This document shows positions 55,622 through 63,912 of a stretch of DNA of 64,000 nt, one piece after another. The notes beneath the pieces are model-generated. The model ran no database searches, had not been told where the DNA came from, and saw only the letters and a list, made by a program, of their open reading frames with translations. The stretch lies in assembly GCA_000621905.1 (NCBI GenBank), contig JHXB01000011.1, positions 1-64,000 of the forward strand. Direction: 5' to 3'. The position numbers and the translations under genes were made by a program. The stretch comes from Lachnospiraceae bacterium NC2004 (GTDB lineage Bacteria > Bacillota > Clostridia > Lachnospirales > Lachnospiraceae). Each line of letters begins with the position of its first letter. Positions within the stretch are counted from its first letter, which is position 1.

Positions 55622-55779
55622 GTTTAATTCCTCCTATGTAATCTACAGCGGATTGCTAAATTGCAATCATCCTAGATGTTAAAATACGGAATACTTGGTC
55701 TCTTATCTATATAAGAAAGCTTGGACCCTATATCTTAACCCTTAAGGATATTTTGTAAAATGAAAATGTTAGTGATGAA
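55622..55779 (-). promoter_or_regulatory. Structured rpsJ-rplC spacer
   Basis: The 158-nt spacer can fold GATTGC/GCAATC (55651-55656, 55663-55668) near the rplC start. A longer stem with GGTC-TCTTAT (55697-55706) pairs with ATAAGA (55711-55716) and GACC (55724-55727), with a bulge. No T-run follows, so it is more likely a leader or processing element than a terminator. Confidence 0.5.
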
Positions 55780-56094
55780 TTACTTCATCTTGATACTGAT
55801 GTCTACACCGGCTGGTAAATCCATACCCTGTAAAACATCGGCAGTCTTCTTGCTTGGGTTGATTACATCAATAAGTCTCTTATGAGTCCTCTGCTCGAAC
55901 TGCTCGCGTGAATCTTTGTACTTATGTACAGCACGAAGGATAGTAACTACCTCCTTCTTAGTAGGCATTGGTACTGGACCACTTACCTTAGATCCGGCCT
56001 TAGTAACGGCCTCCACGATGTTCTTGGCAGCAGCATCAATGATCTTGTGATCATATGCCTTTAATGTAATTCTCATTACGTTCTGACTTGCCAT
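55780..56094 (-). CDS. rpsJ: 30S ribosomal protein uS10 (NusE)
   Basis: uS10 is a 30S head protein and, as NusE, a partner of NusB and NusG in transcription. The 104-residue protein starts [20 protein letters not shown] and has [18 protein letters not shown] and [16 protein letters not shown]. The ATG at 56094 follows GGAGG by 10 nt. The frame stays open for 62 more codons upstream, but that part forms the structured leader and does not look like protein. It heads the S10-spc operon. Confidence 0.97.
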   Translation of the reverse strand: MASQNVMRITLKAYDHKIIDAAAKNIVEAVTKAGSKVSGPVPMPTKKEVVTILRAVHKYKDSREQFEQRTHKRLIDVINPSKKTADVLQGMDLPAGVDISIKMK

Positions 56095-56328
56095 AAAAAA
56101 AGTCGCCTCCTTTTCGTACTTTGCGGTACGACAAGCGGTGACTGTACACTTACCCGGGCGTTTCATAAAATGCAACGAAATGAAAACGCACGTCATATCT
56201 GCCCTTACGCAGATTGTTAACTTTGTACAGTGACTTGTCGCCAGTTTAAAACTTGACTCGCTCCACGGAAAACCTGCCATTTGGCAGCAACCTCACGCTT
56301 CATCGCTATCAAGGTCACAACATTTGGT
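56095..56328 (-). promoter_or_regulatory. Long structured leader upstream of rpsJ
   Basis: About 230 nt between the promoter and the rpsJ binding site. The key pairing is long-range: CGACAAG (56129-56135) with CTTGTCG (56234-56240), and ACTGTACA (56141-56148) with TGTACAGT (56224-56231). This closes a junction that encloses an ATCTGC/GCAGAT hairpin and a GCGTTT/AAACGC-type hairpin. A CTGCCA-TT-TGGCAG hairpin lies upstream (56274-56287) and CGTAC/GTACG just before the binding site. The shape resembles a ribosomal-protein autoregulatory leader; the ligand is unknown (uL4 by analogy). Confidence 0.65.
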
Positions 56329-56357
56329 AGTATATAACAATAATCAAGAAAATGCAA
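56329..56357 (-). promoter_or_regulatory. S10 operon promoter
   Basis: On the minus strand TTGCAT (56352-56357), 17 nt, TATACT (56329-56334). The -35 lies in the downstream arm of the preceding terminator hairpin. Confidence 0.65.
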
Positions 56358-56385
56358 GAGAAAATTTAAAAAAAATTCTCTTGCA
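56349..56385 (-). terminator. Terminator after the RlmI-like gene
   Basis: TGCAAGAGAA (56353-56362) pairs with TTCTCTTGCA (56376-56385), a perfect 10-bp stem, followed by TTTTCTTG on the minus strand. Confidence 0.75.
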
Positions 56386-56430
56386 CTATATGTTGTTATA
56401 AAATTTACAAAAGCTTACTATATAGATAGG

Positions 56431-57300
56431 TTACTTCGTCCACCTTCCGCTACAACCACAAGGCAAAACAAGGTTACTGTCTTTAATAGGAAGTCCAATC
56501 TCCTCTGATGTAACATTTCCTCCGAAACGAGAAACTATCTCGGTGTTAATCATGTAGCTTAAGACACCGGGCTGGAGCCCTGTCGTGTAGGAATTGACGA
56601 GGAAGAAAAGTGGATCCTTCTTAAGAATCTTGGTAGTAAGCTTAATGAATGGGTAGATACTGTCTTCTATCTTCCAAATCTCGCCCTTTGGTCCTCTTCC
56701 GTATGACGGAGGATCCATAATTATCGCATCATATGTATTCCCTCTTCTAATCTCGCGCTCAACGAACTTGACGCAATCATCGACAAGCCATCTGACAGGC
56801 GCATCTACAAGTCCAGAAAGTGCAGCATTTTCTTTAGCCCAGTTAACCATACCTTTAGAGGCATCAACATGCGTAACCTTGGCGCCCGCATTTAACGCAG
56901 CTATCGTTGCACCACCTGTGTAAGCAAAAAGGTTTAACACCTTGACCTCTCGTCCTTCAGACACAGCCTTCTTTATTATAGAAGAAAACCAATCCCAATT
57001 AACAGCCTGCTCAGGGAAAAGTCCTGTATGTTTAAAGCTGAATGGTTGCAATCTAAACTTGAGTTCCTTGTATTCAATCTCCCAAGTCTTAGGCAAATCA
57101 AAGAACTCCCATTCTCCGCCGCCTTTCTTGCTTCTATGATAATGCGCATTCTTCTGTTTCCACATTGGATGTTTATGAGGTGTATCCCAAATAACCTGTG
57201 GATCAGGTCTCACAAGGATATAATCGCCCCACCTCTCAAGCTTCTCGCCATTAGATGTATCCAAAACCTCATAATCACGCCATTGATCAGCAATCCACAT
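56431..57300 (-). CDS. SAM-dependent rRNA methyltransferase, RlmI-like
   Basis: A 289-residue class I methyltransferase of the family that includes RlmI/YccW (m5C in 23S rRNA). It lacks the N-terminal PUA domain of RlmI. The SAM loop is LNLFAYTGGATIAALNAGAK (about residues 126-145) followed by the HVDAS acidic position, and the catalytic segment is IIMDPPSYGRG (about 198-208). RNA substrate inferred, not shown. It follows the membrane protein gene by 8 nt. Confidence 0.85.
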   Translation of the reverse strand: MWIADQWRDYEVLDTSNGEKLERWGDYILVRPDPQVIWDTPHKHPMWKQKNAHYHRSKKGGGEWEFFDLPKTWEIEYKELKFRLQPFSFKHTGLFPEQAVNWDWFSSIIKKAVSEGREVKVLNLFAYTGGATIAALNAGAKVTHVDASKGMVNWAKENAALSGLVDAPVRWLVDDCVKFVEREIRRGNTYDAIIMDPPSYGRGPKGEIWKIEDSIYPFIKLTTKILKKDPLFFLVNSYTTGLQPGVLSYMINTEIVSRFGGNVTSEEIGLPIKDSNLVLPCGCSGRWTK

Positions 57301-57308
57301 AATATCAC

Positions 57309-57917
57309 CTAACCTATCTTACTCTTCATTTTCATTGTAACCTTATAGAGCATGAAAATGAAAACAACAACAGCTATATTCTTAACTCCATTGAGTCCCT
57401 GGAACAATATAAACGGTGGCAACACATTTTTGGTAACCTGCTCTGCGTTTGAAAGGTCTGCTGCCCCACCATACATCAAAACGGTCATATATCCGACATA
57501 GTATAAAATGAAGCCGATTCCAAGCACCTTCCATATAGTCTTCATTTTCTCAGCTCCGACATCAATCCTTAGCCTATGCTCATAGTGAACAATTCCAAAT
57601 ATAACAAAATATATTACAAGCATTGTACCGATAGTCTCTAGCAATTGAATGAAATATAAGAGATACGGCGCGTGACTCTCCAAGTAAAAACTGGCACCGA
57701 AAGACTTAGCAGCATAAAACGCAAGAGAATAAACTATCATTATATAAGAAGGAAGCATCACTCGTTCAAAAGTATCATCCTTCTTCTCAAGCTCATTTAT
57801 GGCAAGAACAATCAGAAGAAATCCCAGAAAATGAGGAAACACTCCCATCACATGCCCAGACACACTAACATCATAATTTAAAATTGTAAGCGCAATTCCA
57901 ATAAAAAGCTTAATCAT
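57309..57917 (-). CDS. Integral membrane protein of unknown function
   Basis: About 202 residues with six or so hydrophobic segments (about 2-20, 22-38, 53-72, 85-110, 130-150, 175-195). IGIALTILNYDVSVSGHVMG at the start and the short IDVGAEKMK loop are the clearest features. No family is recognised. The ATG at 57917 follows GGAGGGCAAT; a TTG at 57929 four codons upstream is inside that site. It is cotranscribed with the methyltransferase gene downstream. Confidence 0.75.
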   Translation of the reverse strand: MIKLFIGIALTILNYDVSVSGHVMGVFPHFLGFLLIVLAINELEKKDDTFERVMLPSYIMIVYSLAFYAAKSFGASFYLESHAPYLLYFIQLLETIGTMLVIYFVIFGIVHYEHRLRIDVGAEKMKTIWKVLGIGFILYYVGYMTVLMYGGAADLSNAEQVTKNVLPPFILFQGLNGVKNIAVVVFIFMLYKVTMKMKSKIG

Positions 57918-57937
57918 ATTGCCCTCCAAAATTCAAA

Positions 57938-57955
57938 CGGGGCTAAAAAGCCCCG
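57938..57955 (-). terminator. Terminator after putP
   Basis: CGGGGCT (57938-57944) pairs with AGCCCCG (57949-57955) around AAAA; TTTGAATTTT follows on the minus strand, a weaker tail. Confidence 0.75.
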
Positions 57956-57961
57956 AAATAT

Positions 57962-59497
57962 CTACTCAATAGAAGAAATGTTAGCCATCTCATCAAAGCC
58001 CTCTACTATCTCATCATCAGGCTTTGCGGTTATAAGGCTCACAACAACATTGACAACCAAAGCAATAATAAATGCAGGAAGAAGCTCATATATATCCCAT
58101 GCTCCGCCAAGTGGGCGAATAGCAAACTTCCATACAAATATCATAACAGCACCACTTAGCATACCACATAACGCGCCCCACTTATTGCTTCTCTTCCAAT
58201 ATAAAGCAAGAAGCATAGCAGGTCCGAATGCAGCACCAAATCCTGCCCATGCAAATGATACAATCTTAAATACTGAGCTGTCAGGATCTTTTGCTAAGAA
58301 CACAGCAATCACACTAAGTACAAGCACTGTACCTCTTGCAATAAGTACCGCCTGCTTATCACTGATCTTAACCTTAAAGAAATCTACCATTATATTCTGT
58401 GAAACTGCTGAGGATGCAGCAAGAAGCTGACTGTCCGCAGTTGACATTGTTGCAGCAAGTATTCCCGATAAAATGATTCCTGCTATTATTGTAGGAAGCA
58501 CTCCATGAGAAGATAAAAGATCAGATATCTTAATAAGAATAGTCTCACTATTGTTACCTGTTAATACCTCAAGCTTACCATCAGCGCTCATCGCACGTCC
58601 TGCAATACCTATCAAAACAGCAACTCCCATAGAAATCACAACCCATACTGTAGCGATTCTTCTTGAGACTGTAAGTTTCTGCTCTTCTTTGGTAGCCATA
58701 AATCTAAGAAGAATATGTGGCATACCAAAATAACCAAGTCCCCAAGCAAGCGTTGACACAATGGTAAGCGCACCGTATGGAAGACTCTGATTAGCTTCAG
58801 GATCATGAGTATGTGTAAATTCAAAATAACCTGCGAGACCCTTAGCATTTGCAATAACATCACCGATTCCGCCAGCCTGTACACAAGCGTAAGCTATAAC
58901 AATAAACAAGGCAATAGTCATAACAATACTCTGAATAAGGTCTGTTGTAGATGCAGCCAAGAATCCACCCAGAGTTGTGTATATAACAATAATAATTGCG
59001 CAGATAATCATTGCTTTAAGATAATCAACGCCGAACAAGCTGTTAAACAGCTTACCACAAGCAGCAAATCCACTCGCTGTATATGGAACAAAGAATACAA
59101 ATATTACGATAGCCGCAAGTAATGTAAGAAGATTCTTGTCATCCTTATATCTCTTAGCAAAGAAATCAGGGATTGTAATAGCATCAAGCTGATGGCTGTA
59201 TCTTCTAACCCTTCTTGAAACTATAAGCCAGTTAACATAAGTACCGGCAGCCAAACCAATAGCAGTCCAACCCACATCAGCTAAACCTGTAAGATAAGCA
59301 AGTCCCGGAAGTCCCATCAAAAGATAAGAACTCATGTCGCTCGCCTCAGCGCTCATCGCAGTAACTAACGGACCTAACTTTCTTCCGCCTAAGTAAAAGT
59401 CATCAGCAGAATTGTTGGTTTTGGTAAAATGTGCTCCTATAGCTATCATCATTCCAAGATAGAGTATGATAACTATCATAATAATTGCAGTCGTCAT
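57962..59497 (-). CDS. putP: Sodium/proline symporter PutP
   Basis: A 511-residue sodium:solute symporter (SSS family) with about 13 transmembrane helices. The sodium and substrate motifs of PutP are seen: GPLVTAMSAEASDMSSYLLMG is too long to be chance, and AEASDMS (about residues 49-55) holds the Asp of the sodium site. GFAACGKLF, ILAATMSTADSQLL and SFAWAGFGAAFGP are also typical. It imports proline with sodium. The ATG has AGGAGG upstream. It has no nearby proline catabolism gene. Confidence 0.92.
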   Translation of the reverse strand: MTTAIIMIVIILYLGMMIAIGAHFTKTNNSADDFYLGGRKLGPLVTAMSAEASDMSSYLLMGLPGLAYLTGLADVGWTAIGLAAGTYVNWLIVSRRVRRYSHQLDAITIPDFFAKRYKDDKNLLTLLAAIVIFVFFVPYTASGFAACGKLFNSLFGVDYLKAMIICAIIIVIYTTLGGFLAASTTDLIQSIVMTIALFIVIAYACVQAGGIGDVIANAKGLAGYFEFTHTHDPEANQSLPYGALTIVSTLAWGLGYFGMPHILLRFMATKEEQKLTVSRRIATVWVVISMGVAVLIGIAGRAMSADGKLEVLTGNNSETILIKISDLLSSHGVLPTIIAGIILSGILAATMSTADSQLLAASSAVSQNIMVDFFKVKISDKQAVLIARGTVLVLSVIAVFLAKDPDSSVFKIVSFAWAGFGAAFGPAMLLALYWKRSNKWGALCGMLSGAVMIFVWKFAIRPLGGAWDIYELLPAFIIALVVNVVVSLITAKPDDEIVEGFDEMANISSIE

Positions 59498-59540
59498 AGT
59501 ATCCTCCTATTTATAACTTTAAACAGTCTTATCATAATTA

Positions 59541-59565
59541 AAGACTTCCATATAAGGAAGCCTTT
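59541..59565 (-). terminator. Terminator after tRNA-Leu
   Basis: On the minus strand GGCTTCC (59556-59562) pairs with GGAAGTC (59543-59549, one wobble) and TTTAATT follows. It lies between the tRNA and putP. Confidence 0.7.
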
Positions 59566-59585
59566 AGTAAGACCATTAACTTAAA

Positions 59586-59669
59586 TGCGGATAACAAGAC
59601 TTGAACTTGCACGGTATTGCTACCACCAGCACCTGAAGCTGGCGCGTCTGCCGATTCCGCCATATCCGC
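59586..59669 (-). tRNA. tRNA-Leu (anticodon CAG)
   Basis: An 84-nt class II tRNA. The acceptor arms are GCGGATA (59663-59669) and TATCCGC (59587-59593). The anticodon stem CCAGC/GCTGG holds the loop TTCAGGT with CAG, and the long variable arm uses GGTA...TACC. The T arm has GTTCAAGTC. CCA is not encoded, so the tail must be added. It has its own promoter and terminator. Confidence 0.93.
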
Positions 59670-59696
59670 AAATGTTGCCAAATCACAACAAGTGAA

Positions 59697-59726
59697 ATTA
59701 TAGCATTTTCACAAGTTAAAAGTCAA
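59697..59726 (-). promoter_or_regulatory. tRNA-Leu promoter
   Basis: On the minus strand TTGACT (59721-59726), 18 nt, TATAAT (59697-59702). The start of transcription would be about 25 nt before the tRNA. Confidence 0.8.
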
Positions 59727-59730
59727 TAGC

Positions 59731-59758
59731 AAAAGAAGAGCACAATCAAGTGCTCTTC
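59731..59758 (-). terminator. Terminator after the 348-aa LRR gene
   Basis: GAAGAGCAC (59735-59743) pairs with GTGCTCTTC (59750-59758), a perfect 9-bp stem, followed by TTTTGCT on the minus strand. Confidence 0.85.
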
Positions 59759-59772
59759 AATAAATAACATTA

Positions 59773-60819
59773 TTAATATGTAACTACTTTTACATCGTAG
59801 CCGTCGTAGAATTCCGTATACTTCTTCTTCTCTGCCGCAGGAACCTTAATCGTTACAAGGTCATCCATTCCATCAAGGCCCATGAATTGACTGTCGTCAG
59901 CAGGAAGGATACCTAGAGGCACCTTAAGTTCTGTGATACATGTACCGTAGAACGCATTGTCTCCAACCTCTTTAATTGACGCCGGAATCTCGTACGTGCC
60001 CGTCAAACCTTCGCATGACCAAAAGCACTCTTCAGGAATCTTCGTGATAGAAGAAGGAATTGTAATTGATTTAATCTCATAACAGTTGGTAAACATTCCA
60101 TCTCCAAGCACCGATATACCATCAGTCAACGTCACCTTAGATAACTTCTCGCAATCCATAAAGATTGTAGCGCCCAACGTAGTAATAGTTGAAGGAAGTG
60201 TAATCTCGGTAAGTAAAGGATCAGCACTGAATGCGTCGTCTCCTATATCCTCAAGTCCTTCGTTTAACTGAACACTTGTAAGCTCGTCACAAGCGCTGAA
60301 CGCATTGGCTCCGATAGACTTTAATGCAGCATTACATTTAACAGACTTAAGACTATAACACGAATAAAATGCATCATCTGCTACATTTTCAATGTTCTCA
60401 CCAAGCTCAACACTAAGTATCGTGTCAAAACCGTTAAACACGCTATCCGCTATAGAAGTAACAGGGTATTCCGTTCCGTCTAATTCAACAGTGTCCTTTA
60501 TAACAACATCTTTAGGATCAAAAAGCTCGCAGCTCTCAACGAAAGCTGTCTTAGTTCCTTTATCTACGCGATATATAATATCGTCATACATAACCTGATC
60601 TTCTTCGAGGTTACTCTCCTCTTCTTCCTCTTCATCGGTGTCGTCAGCATCATCCTCGTCATCTGTCACCTCTTCGGTAGTACTATCAGCAGGCTTAGTT
60701 GATTTATCCTTGTTGCCAAATATTATTACGCACGCAACAATAGCTGCAACCGCTAAAACAGCAACTACTATCGCGATAACCTTCGCATTGCTGCTCTTCT
60801 CATTGTTATTCTCTTCCAT
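59773..60819 (-). CDS. Membrane-anchored BspA-type leucine-rich-repeat protein
   Basis: A 348-residue protein with a short cytoplasmic N-terminus, one membrane helix (about 12-32, VIAIVVAVLAVAAIVACVII) and a very acidic linker (about 45-75; Asp, Glu and Thr). BspA-type repeats of about 22 residues follow to the end (about 105-345), for example LKSVKCNAALKSIGANAFSA and LSKVTLTDGISVLGDGMFTN. It probably sits on the outer face of the membrane. It is unrelated in anchor type to the 707-residue LRR protein. Confidence 0.9.
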   Translation of the reverse strand: MEENNNEKSSNAKVIAIVVAVLAVAAIVACVIIFGNKDKSTKPADSTTEEVTDDEDDADDTDEEEEEESNLEEDQVMYDDIIYRVDKGTKTAFVESCELFDPKDVVIKDTVELDGTEYPVTSIADSVFNGFDTILSVELGENIENVADDAFYSCYSLKSVKCNAALKSIGANAFSACDELTSVQLNEGLEDIGDDAFSADPLLTEITLPSTITTLGATIFMDCEKLSKVTLTDGISVLGDGMFTNCYEIKSITIPSSITKIPEECFWSCEGLTGTYEIPASIKEVGDNAFYGTCITELKVPLGILPADDSQFMGLDGMDDLVTIKVPAAEKKKYTEFYDGYDVKVVTY

Positions 60820-60864
60820 AAATAATACACCTCACTTATATAATATGTATACAAACCTAGAAAA

Positions 60865-60915
60865 ATAGTATCATACATCCATTCTTTTGTCAAAATCGGT
60901 ACACCGCCATATAAT
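60865..60915. promoter_or_regulatory. Divergent promoters with overlapping -35 elements
   Basis: Plus strand (trmO): TTGTCA (60887-60892), 17 nt, TATAAT (60910-60915). Minus strand (LRR gene): TTGACA (60888-60893), 17 nt, TACTAT (60865-60870). The two -35 boxes share five bases, so polymerase cannot bind both at once. Confidence 0.8.
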
Positions 60916-60948
60916 TATGTGCTATACTCGTATTATCGGAGGTTTACT

Positions 60949-61617
60949 ATGAAGCCAATAGCACATATACACACAGATTTTAACGAGAAATTCGGAATTC
61001 CAAGGCAGAGCGGACTTGTAAAAGAAGCGACAGGCATAATCAAATTCGAGCCTGAATACAGACTTCATGACGCTTTCAGGGGATTAGAAGACTTTAACTA
61101 CATTTGGATAATATGGGAATTCTCTAAAGCCAAGAGGGATACATTTTCAGCAACGGTAAAACCGCCGAGACTGGGCGGCAATACCAGGATGGGAGTATTT
61201 GCTACAAGATCACCTTTTAGGCCTAACAACTTAGGCCTATCCTCAGTCAAGTTAGACCGAATTGATTACGAGGCAAATGAAGGTCCGCTCCTATATGTAA
61301 GCGGAGTTGATATGCTCGATGGCACACCTATATATGACATAAAGCCATATATTCCTTACGCCGACTGTCATATGGATGCCAAAGAAGGATTTACAAGCGT
61401 TGAGAAGATGAAGCTAAAAGTAACATTTCCTGACGAACTCTTAAATCTGGTGTCTAAAGATAAGCAGGAAGCCTTGATTGGTGTCCTAAGCGAGGATCCT
61501 CGTCCAACATATCAAAACGACCGCACCCGAAGGTACGGCCTAAGTTTCGATAAATATGATGTAAGGTTCTATGTAGACGACGATACTCTCACCGTCGTTG
61601 AGGTAGTAGAATTATAA
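60949..61617 (+). CDS. trmO: tRNA methyltransferase TrmO (YaeB/TsaA family)
   Basis: TrmO N6-methylates t6A37 in threonine tRNAs with SAM, acting after the TsaB/D/E product made by genes elsewhere in this window. The 222-residue protein has the family pattern PIAHIHTDFNEKFGIPRQSG, FATRSPFRPNNLGLSSVKL (about 86-104) and DMLDGTPIYDIKPYIPYAD. The ATG at 60949 is chosen because GGAGG is 6 nt upstream; the frame extends 10 codons higher. Its 3' end overlaps the traX-like gene by 6 bp tail to tail. Confidence 0.94.
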   Translation: MKPIAHIHTDFNEKFGIPRQSGLVKEATGIIKFEPEYRLHDAFRGLEDFNYIWIIWEFSKAKRDTFSATVKPPRLGGNTRMGVFATRSPFRPNNLGLSSVKLDRIDYEANEGPLLYVSGVDMLDGTPIYDIKPYIPYADCHMDAKEGFTSVEKMKLKVTFPDELLNLVSKDKQEALIGVLSEDPRPTYQNDRTRRYGLSFDKYDVRFYVDDDTLTVVEVVEL

Positions 61618-62412
61618 TAAATACTTGAGCAACTCTCTGATTCCGACAAGAAGTGATAGGTGTACAGGGTAGAACAGATAGAAGAACCATTTGTTGAAGT
61701 TCCTACCCTTCTCACCTTTATAACCGGAAACTATAACCACATCAAAAATCGCTATAAACTCTACCGGATTAAACGCCCCCAGAACTATAACCGGCGCTAA
61801 TATCTCCGAATTGTAATTGCTCCTAAAAAGGTAGGCGGCTATGATCGCAAGCACCCCTGACATTCCATAATCACAATTAATAAAATCTGCTATAACAAGT
61901 GCAACCGCCGTAGTTCCCGCAACCCCTATCGCTCTCTTAACCGCATTGGCATTAAGCTTCTTCTCTCCTTCAATCTGAGGGTTAACTGTACATATCCTGT
62001 CTATCATAATAATTGCGCCAAGTCCAAGCGTTAATGTAAAGAACACATTCTGACCAAAGAACGTCTCAGGAAACCACCCCGTTATAAACTCAGGAAAGAA
62101 GCCGAGATCAAAAGGAATGTCTGATATAAATGAAAATATAAAAAGTCTTAAGAAATACTTGGGTCTGCTCCTGGTATACTTAAATCCCTCAATTATCATA
62201 AATATAAACAAAGGAAATGCAAGCCTTCCGACAGACCTTAAGACATCATCAACAATCTTTAAAACTTTAACTAAGTCATCACCGGCTCCAAACGCCAACG
62301 GATCATCAATAACTTTCTCAACAACGGCAGCTCCTATATGATCTATAAACATTGAAATGATCGCGATAATCTTTAGTTTAAATGACGTGGTACTCTTATT
62401 CGATTCCGACAT
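61612..62412 (-). CDS. TraX-family membrane protein
   Basis: A 266-residue protein with about seven transmembrane helices. The N-terminal LKIIAIISMFIDHIGA and the GRLAFPLFIFMIIEGF segment (about 57-72) are the TraX hallmarks. In plasmid F, TraX acetylates pilin; chromosomal members in Firmicutes have no settled role. It starts inside the end of the carboxypeptidase gene (17-nt overlap) and probably follows it in one mRNA. Confidence 0.88.
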   Translation of the reverse strand: MSESNKSTTSFKLKIIAIISMFIDHIGAAVVEKVIDDPLAFGAGDDLVKVLKIVDDVLRSVGRLAFPLFIFMIIEGFKYTRSRPKYFLRLFIFSFISDIPFDLGFFPEFITGWFPETFFGQNVFFTLTLGLGAIIMIDRICTVNPQIEGEKKLNANAVKRAIGVAGTTAVALVIADFINCDYGMSGVLAIIAAYLFRSNYNSEILAPVIVLGAFNPVEFIAIFDVVIVSGYKGEKGRNFNKWFFYLFYPVHLSLLVGIRELLKYLL

Positions 62413-63799
62413 CCTCTATCTCCTCATTATCGTCAAGTGCGTTGGCACTGACTATCTCTGTAATATACTCTCTGTCATCAAGCGAAGCCTTAGTTAGGGC
62501 ATTGGCGCTTGCATTTGCACTCGCATCACTTGATACTATAGGCGCCTCGTCTTCCACCTTCTTGAGGTTAGCAGCTATGTAAACCGCCTGTCCCTTGGTA
62601 ATATTAAGCTCATCATTAAGAACCATATCAGAAGGTAATATCTTGGCACTTAAAAGGTCCTCTAAAGTTCTCTTTGAGTTGTAGTGCTTGTTGTAAGCTT
62701 TTAAGAACTCACCAAGTTTAACATTAGTGTTAGAAAATGTAATAGCTGCGCCACTTATATCATTGAGATAAGAAGTAAATTGCGCCCCCGTCACATCCTC
62801 GTTAGGATAAAACCTGCCGCTTGAATTGCATTTTAATATACCTTTATCGGCGTACAACCTGATAGTCGCAGCACATGTTCCGTACCTCGAATCCCAGAAA
62901 TCCTTGTGAAGCGTTATCTTGCCCGCCTTATATCGCTTAAATGTATAATTCATAAGCTTCTTGATTCCAATATACCTGTTGTAGTTACTGTTAGCGCCAA
63001 AATACGCGCATATAACTTCATGGTTATCGTAATCTCTGCCCACTACAATCATAGTAAAGCCTGCAGCATTGGTAGAACCAGTCTTAAGCCCAATAACCTG
63101 GTAGTTATCCTTGTCATAGTTGTAGCTTGAATAAAACAGATTGGTATTAACAATATTAAGCGCCGGCTTCTTGTTACACTTAGGTACTTTATGAGTCTTG
63201 GTCTTTGCTATGGTCCTTATAGTCTGATAACTCATCGCTTTCCTTGCCATAATCGCGTAATCTCTCGCAGTCGTCTTAATCTTGTTATAACCATTGCCTT
63301 TGTCAAGACCGACCGGGTTATCAAAATAAGACGCAGTCATGCCAAGTTTCTTCGCCTTAGCATTCATTTTCTTAGAAAATGCTTCAAACGATCCGGATGT
63401 TCCAATAGCCAACGCCGATGCGGATGACGCGTCAGACACCATAAGCATCATATAAAGATACTCCCTGACGGTGTACTTACTTCCAACCGGTATGCTAAGC
63501 TTGGCGATATCAGGTGACGCAACAGCTTTGGCCATCTTGGTAGTGTAAGTAATCTTCTTGTCGAGATCTAACGAATCGATTGCGACCATAGCCGTCATAA
63601 TCTTGGCTGTAGACGCAGGGTATATCTTCTTGTTGGCATTCTTCTTATATAATATGTCTGCCGAGCCGGCATCCATAACAACATACGACTTGGCGTTAAC
63701 CGAAGGCTTAGCAGCGTGCGACGTTCTAAGACCGTTAACCGGCAGCATAAACGATATAATAATGACTAAATAAACCGCTAATAGTCGTTTAAACTTCAT
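62396..63799 (-). CDS. Secreted D-alanyl-D-alanine carboxypeptidase with altered SxN
   Basis: A 467-residue exported serine peptidase of the DacA family. The signal peptide has core LLAVYLVIIISFMLPV and cleavage after SHA (about 28). The catalytic S-x-x-K is STAK (about residue 63) and K-T-G is LKTGST (about 240). At the usual S-x-N position (about 122) the sequence is VSDASSASALA, so the Asn is missing. The C-terminal part (about 325-430) has two SLH-like units, GRFYPNEDVTGAQFTSYL and NDELNITKGQAVYIA. The ATG at 63799 has GGGAGGG close upstream; a TTG four codons earlier lies in that site. Confidence 0.87.
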   Translation of the reverse strand: MKFKRLLAVYLVIIISFMLPVNGLRTSHAAKPSVNAKSYVVMDAGSADILYKKNANKKIYPASTAKIMTAMVAIDSLDLDKKITYTTKMAKAVASPDIAKLSIPVGSKYTVREYLYMMLMVSDASSASALAIGTSGSFEAFSKKMNAKAKKLGMTASYFDNPVGLDKGNGYNKIKTTARDYAIMARKAMSYQTIRTIAKTKTHKVPKCNKKPALNIVNTNLFYSSYNYDKDNYQVIGLKTGSTNAAGFTMIVVGRDYDNHEVICAYFGANSNYNRYIGIKKLMNYTFKRYKAGKITLHKDFWDSRYGTCAATIRLYADKGILKCNSSGRFYPNEDVTGAQFTSYLNDISGAAITFSNTNVKLGEFLKAYNKHYNSKRTLEDLLSAKILPSDMVLNDELNITKGQAVYIAANLKKVEDEAPIVSSDASANASANALTKASLDDREYITEIVSANALDDNEEIEDVGIE

Positions 63800-63836
63800 A
63801 TGCCCTCCCAAAAATAAAATATAACGATTATTACTA

Positions 63837-63864
63837 TTGATTTTAAATTATTATATGATATACT
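63837..63864 (+). promoter_or_regulatory. Promoter of the gene at the right edge
   Basis: TTGATT (63837-63842), 16 nt, TATACT (63859-63864). A small CTGTC/GACAG hairpin follows in the leader (about 63872-63886). Confidence 0.7.
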
Positions 63865-63912
63865 GTTATAGCTGTCAAAGGGACAGTGAAAAAATATAGT
63901 AGAGGTGAACTA

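Noticed and set aside
56095-56280. Upstream in-frame extension of rpsJ to 166 residues
   Set aside because: The extra part covers the hairpin leader, has no binding site at its start and does not look like ribosomal protein.
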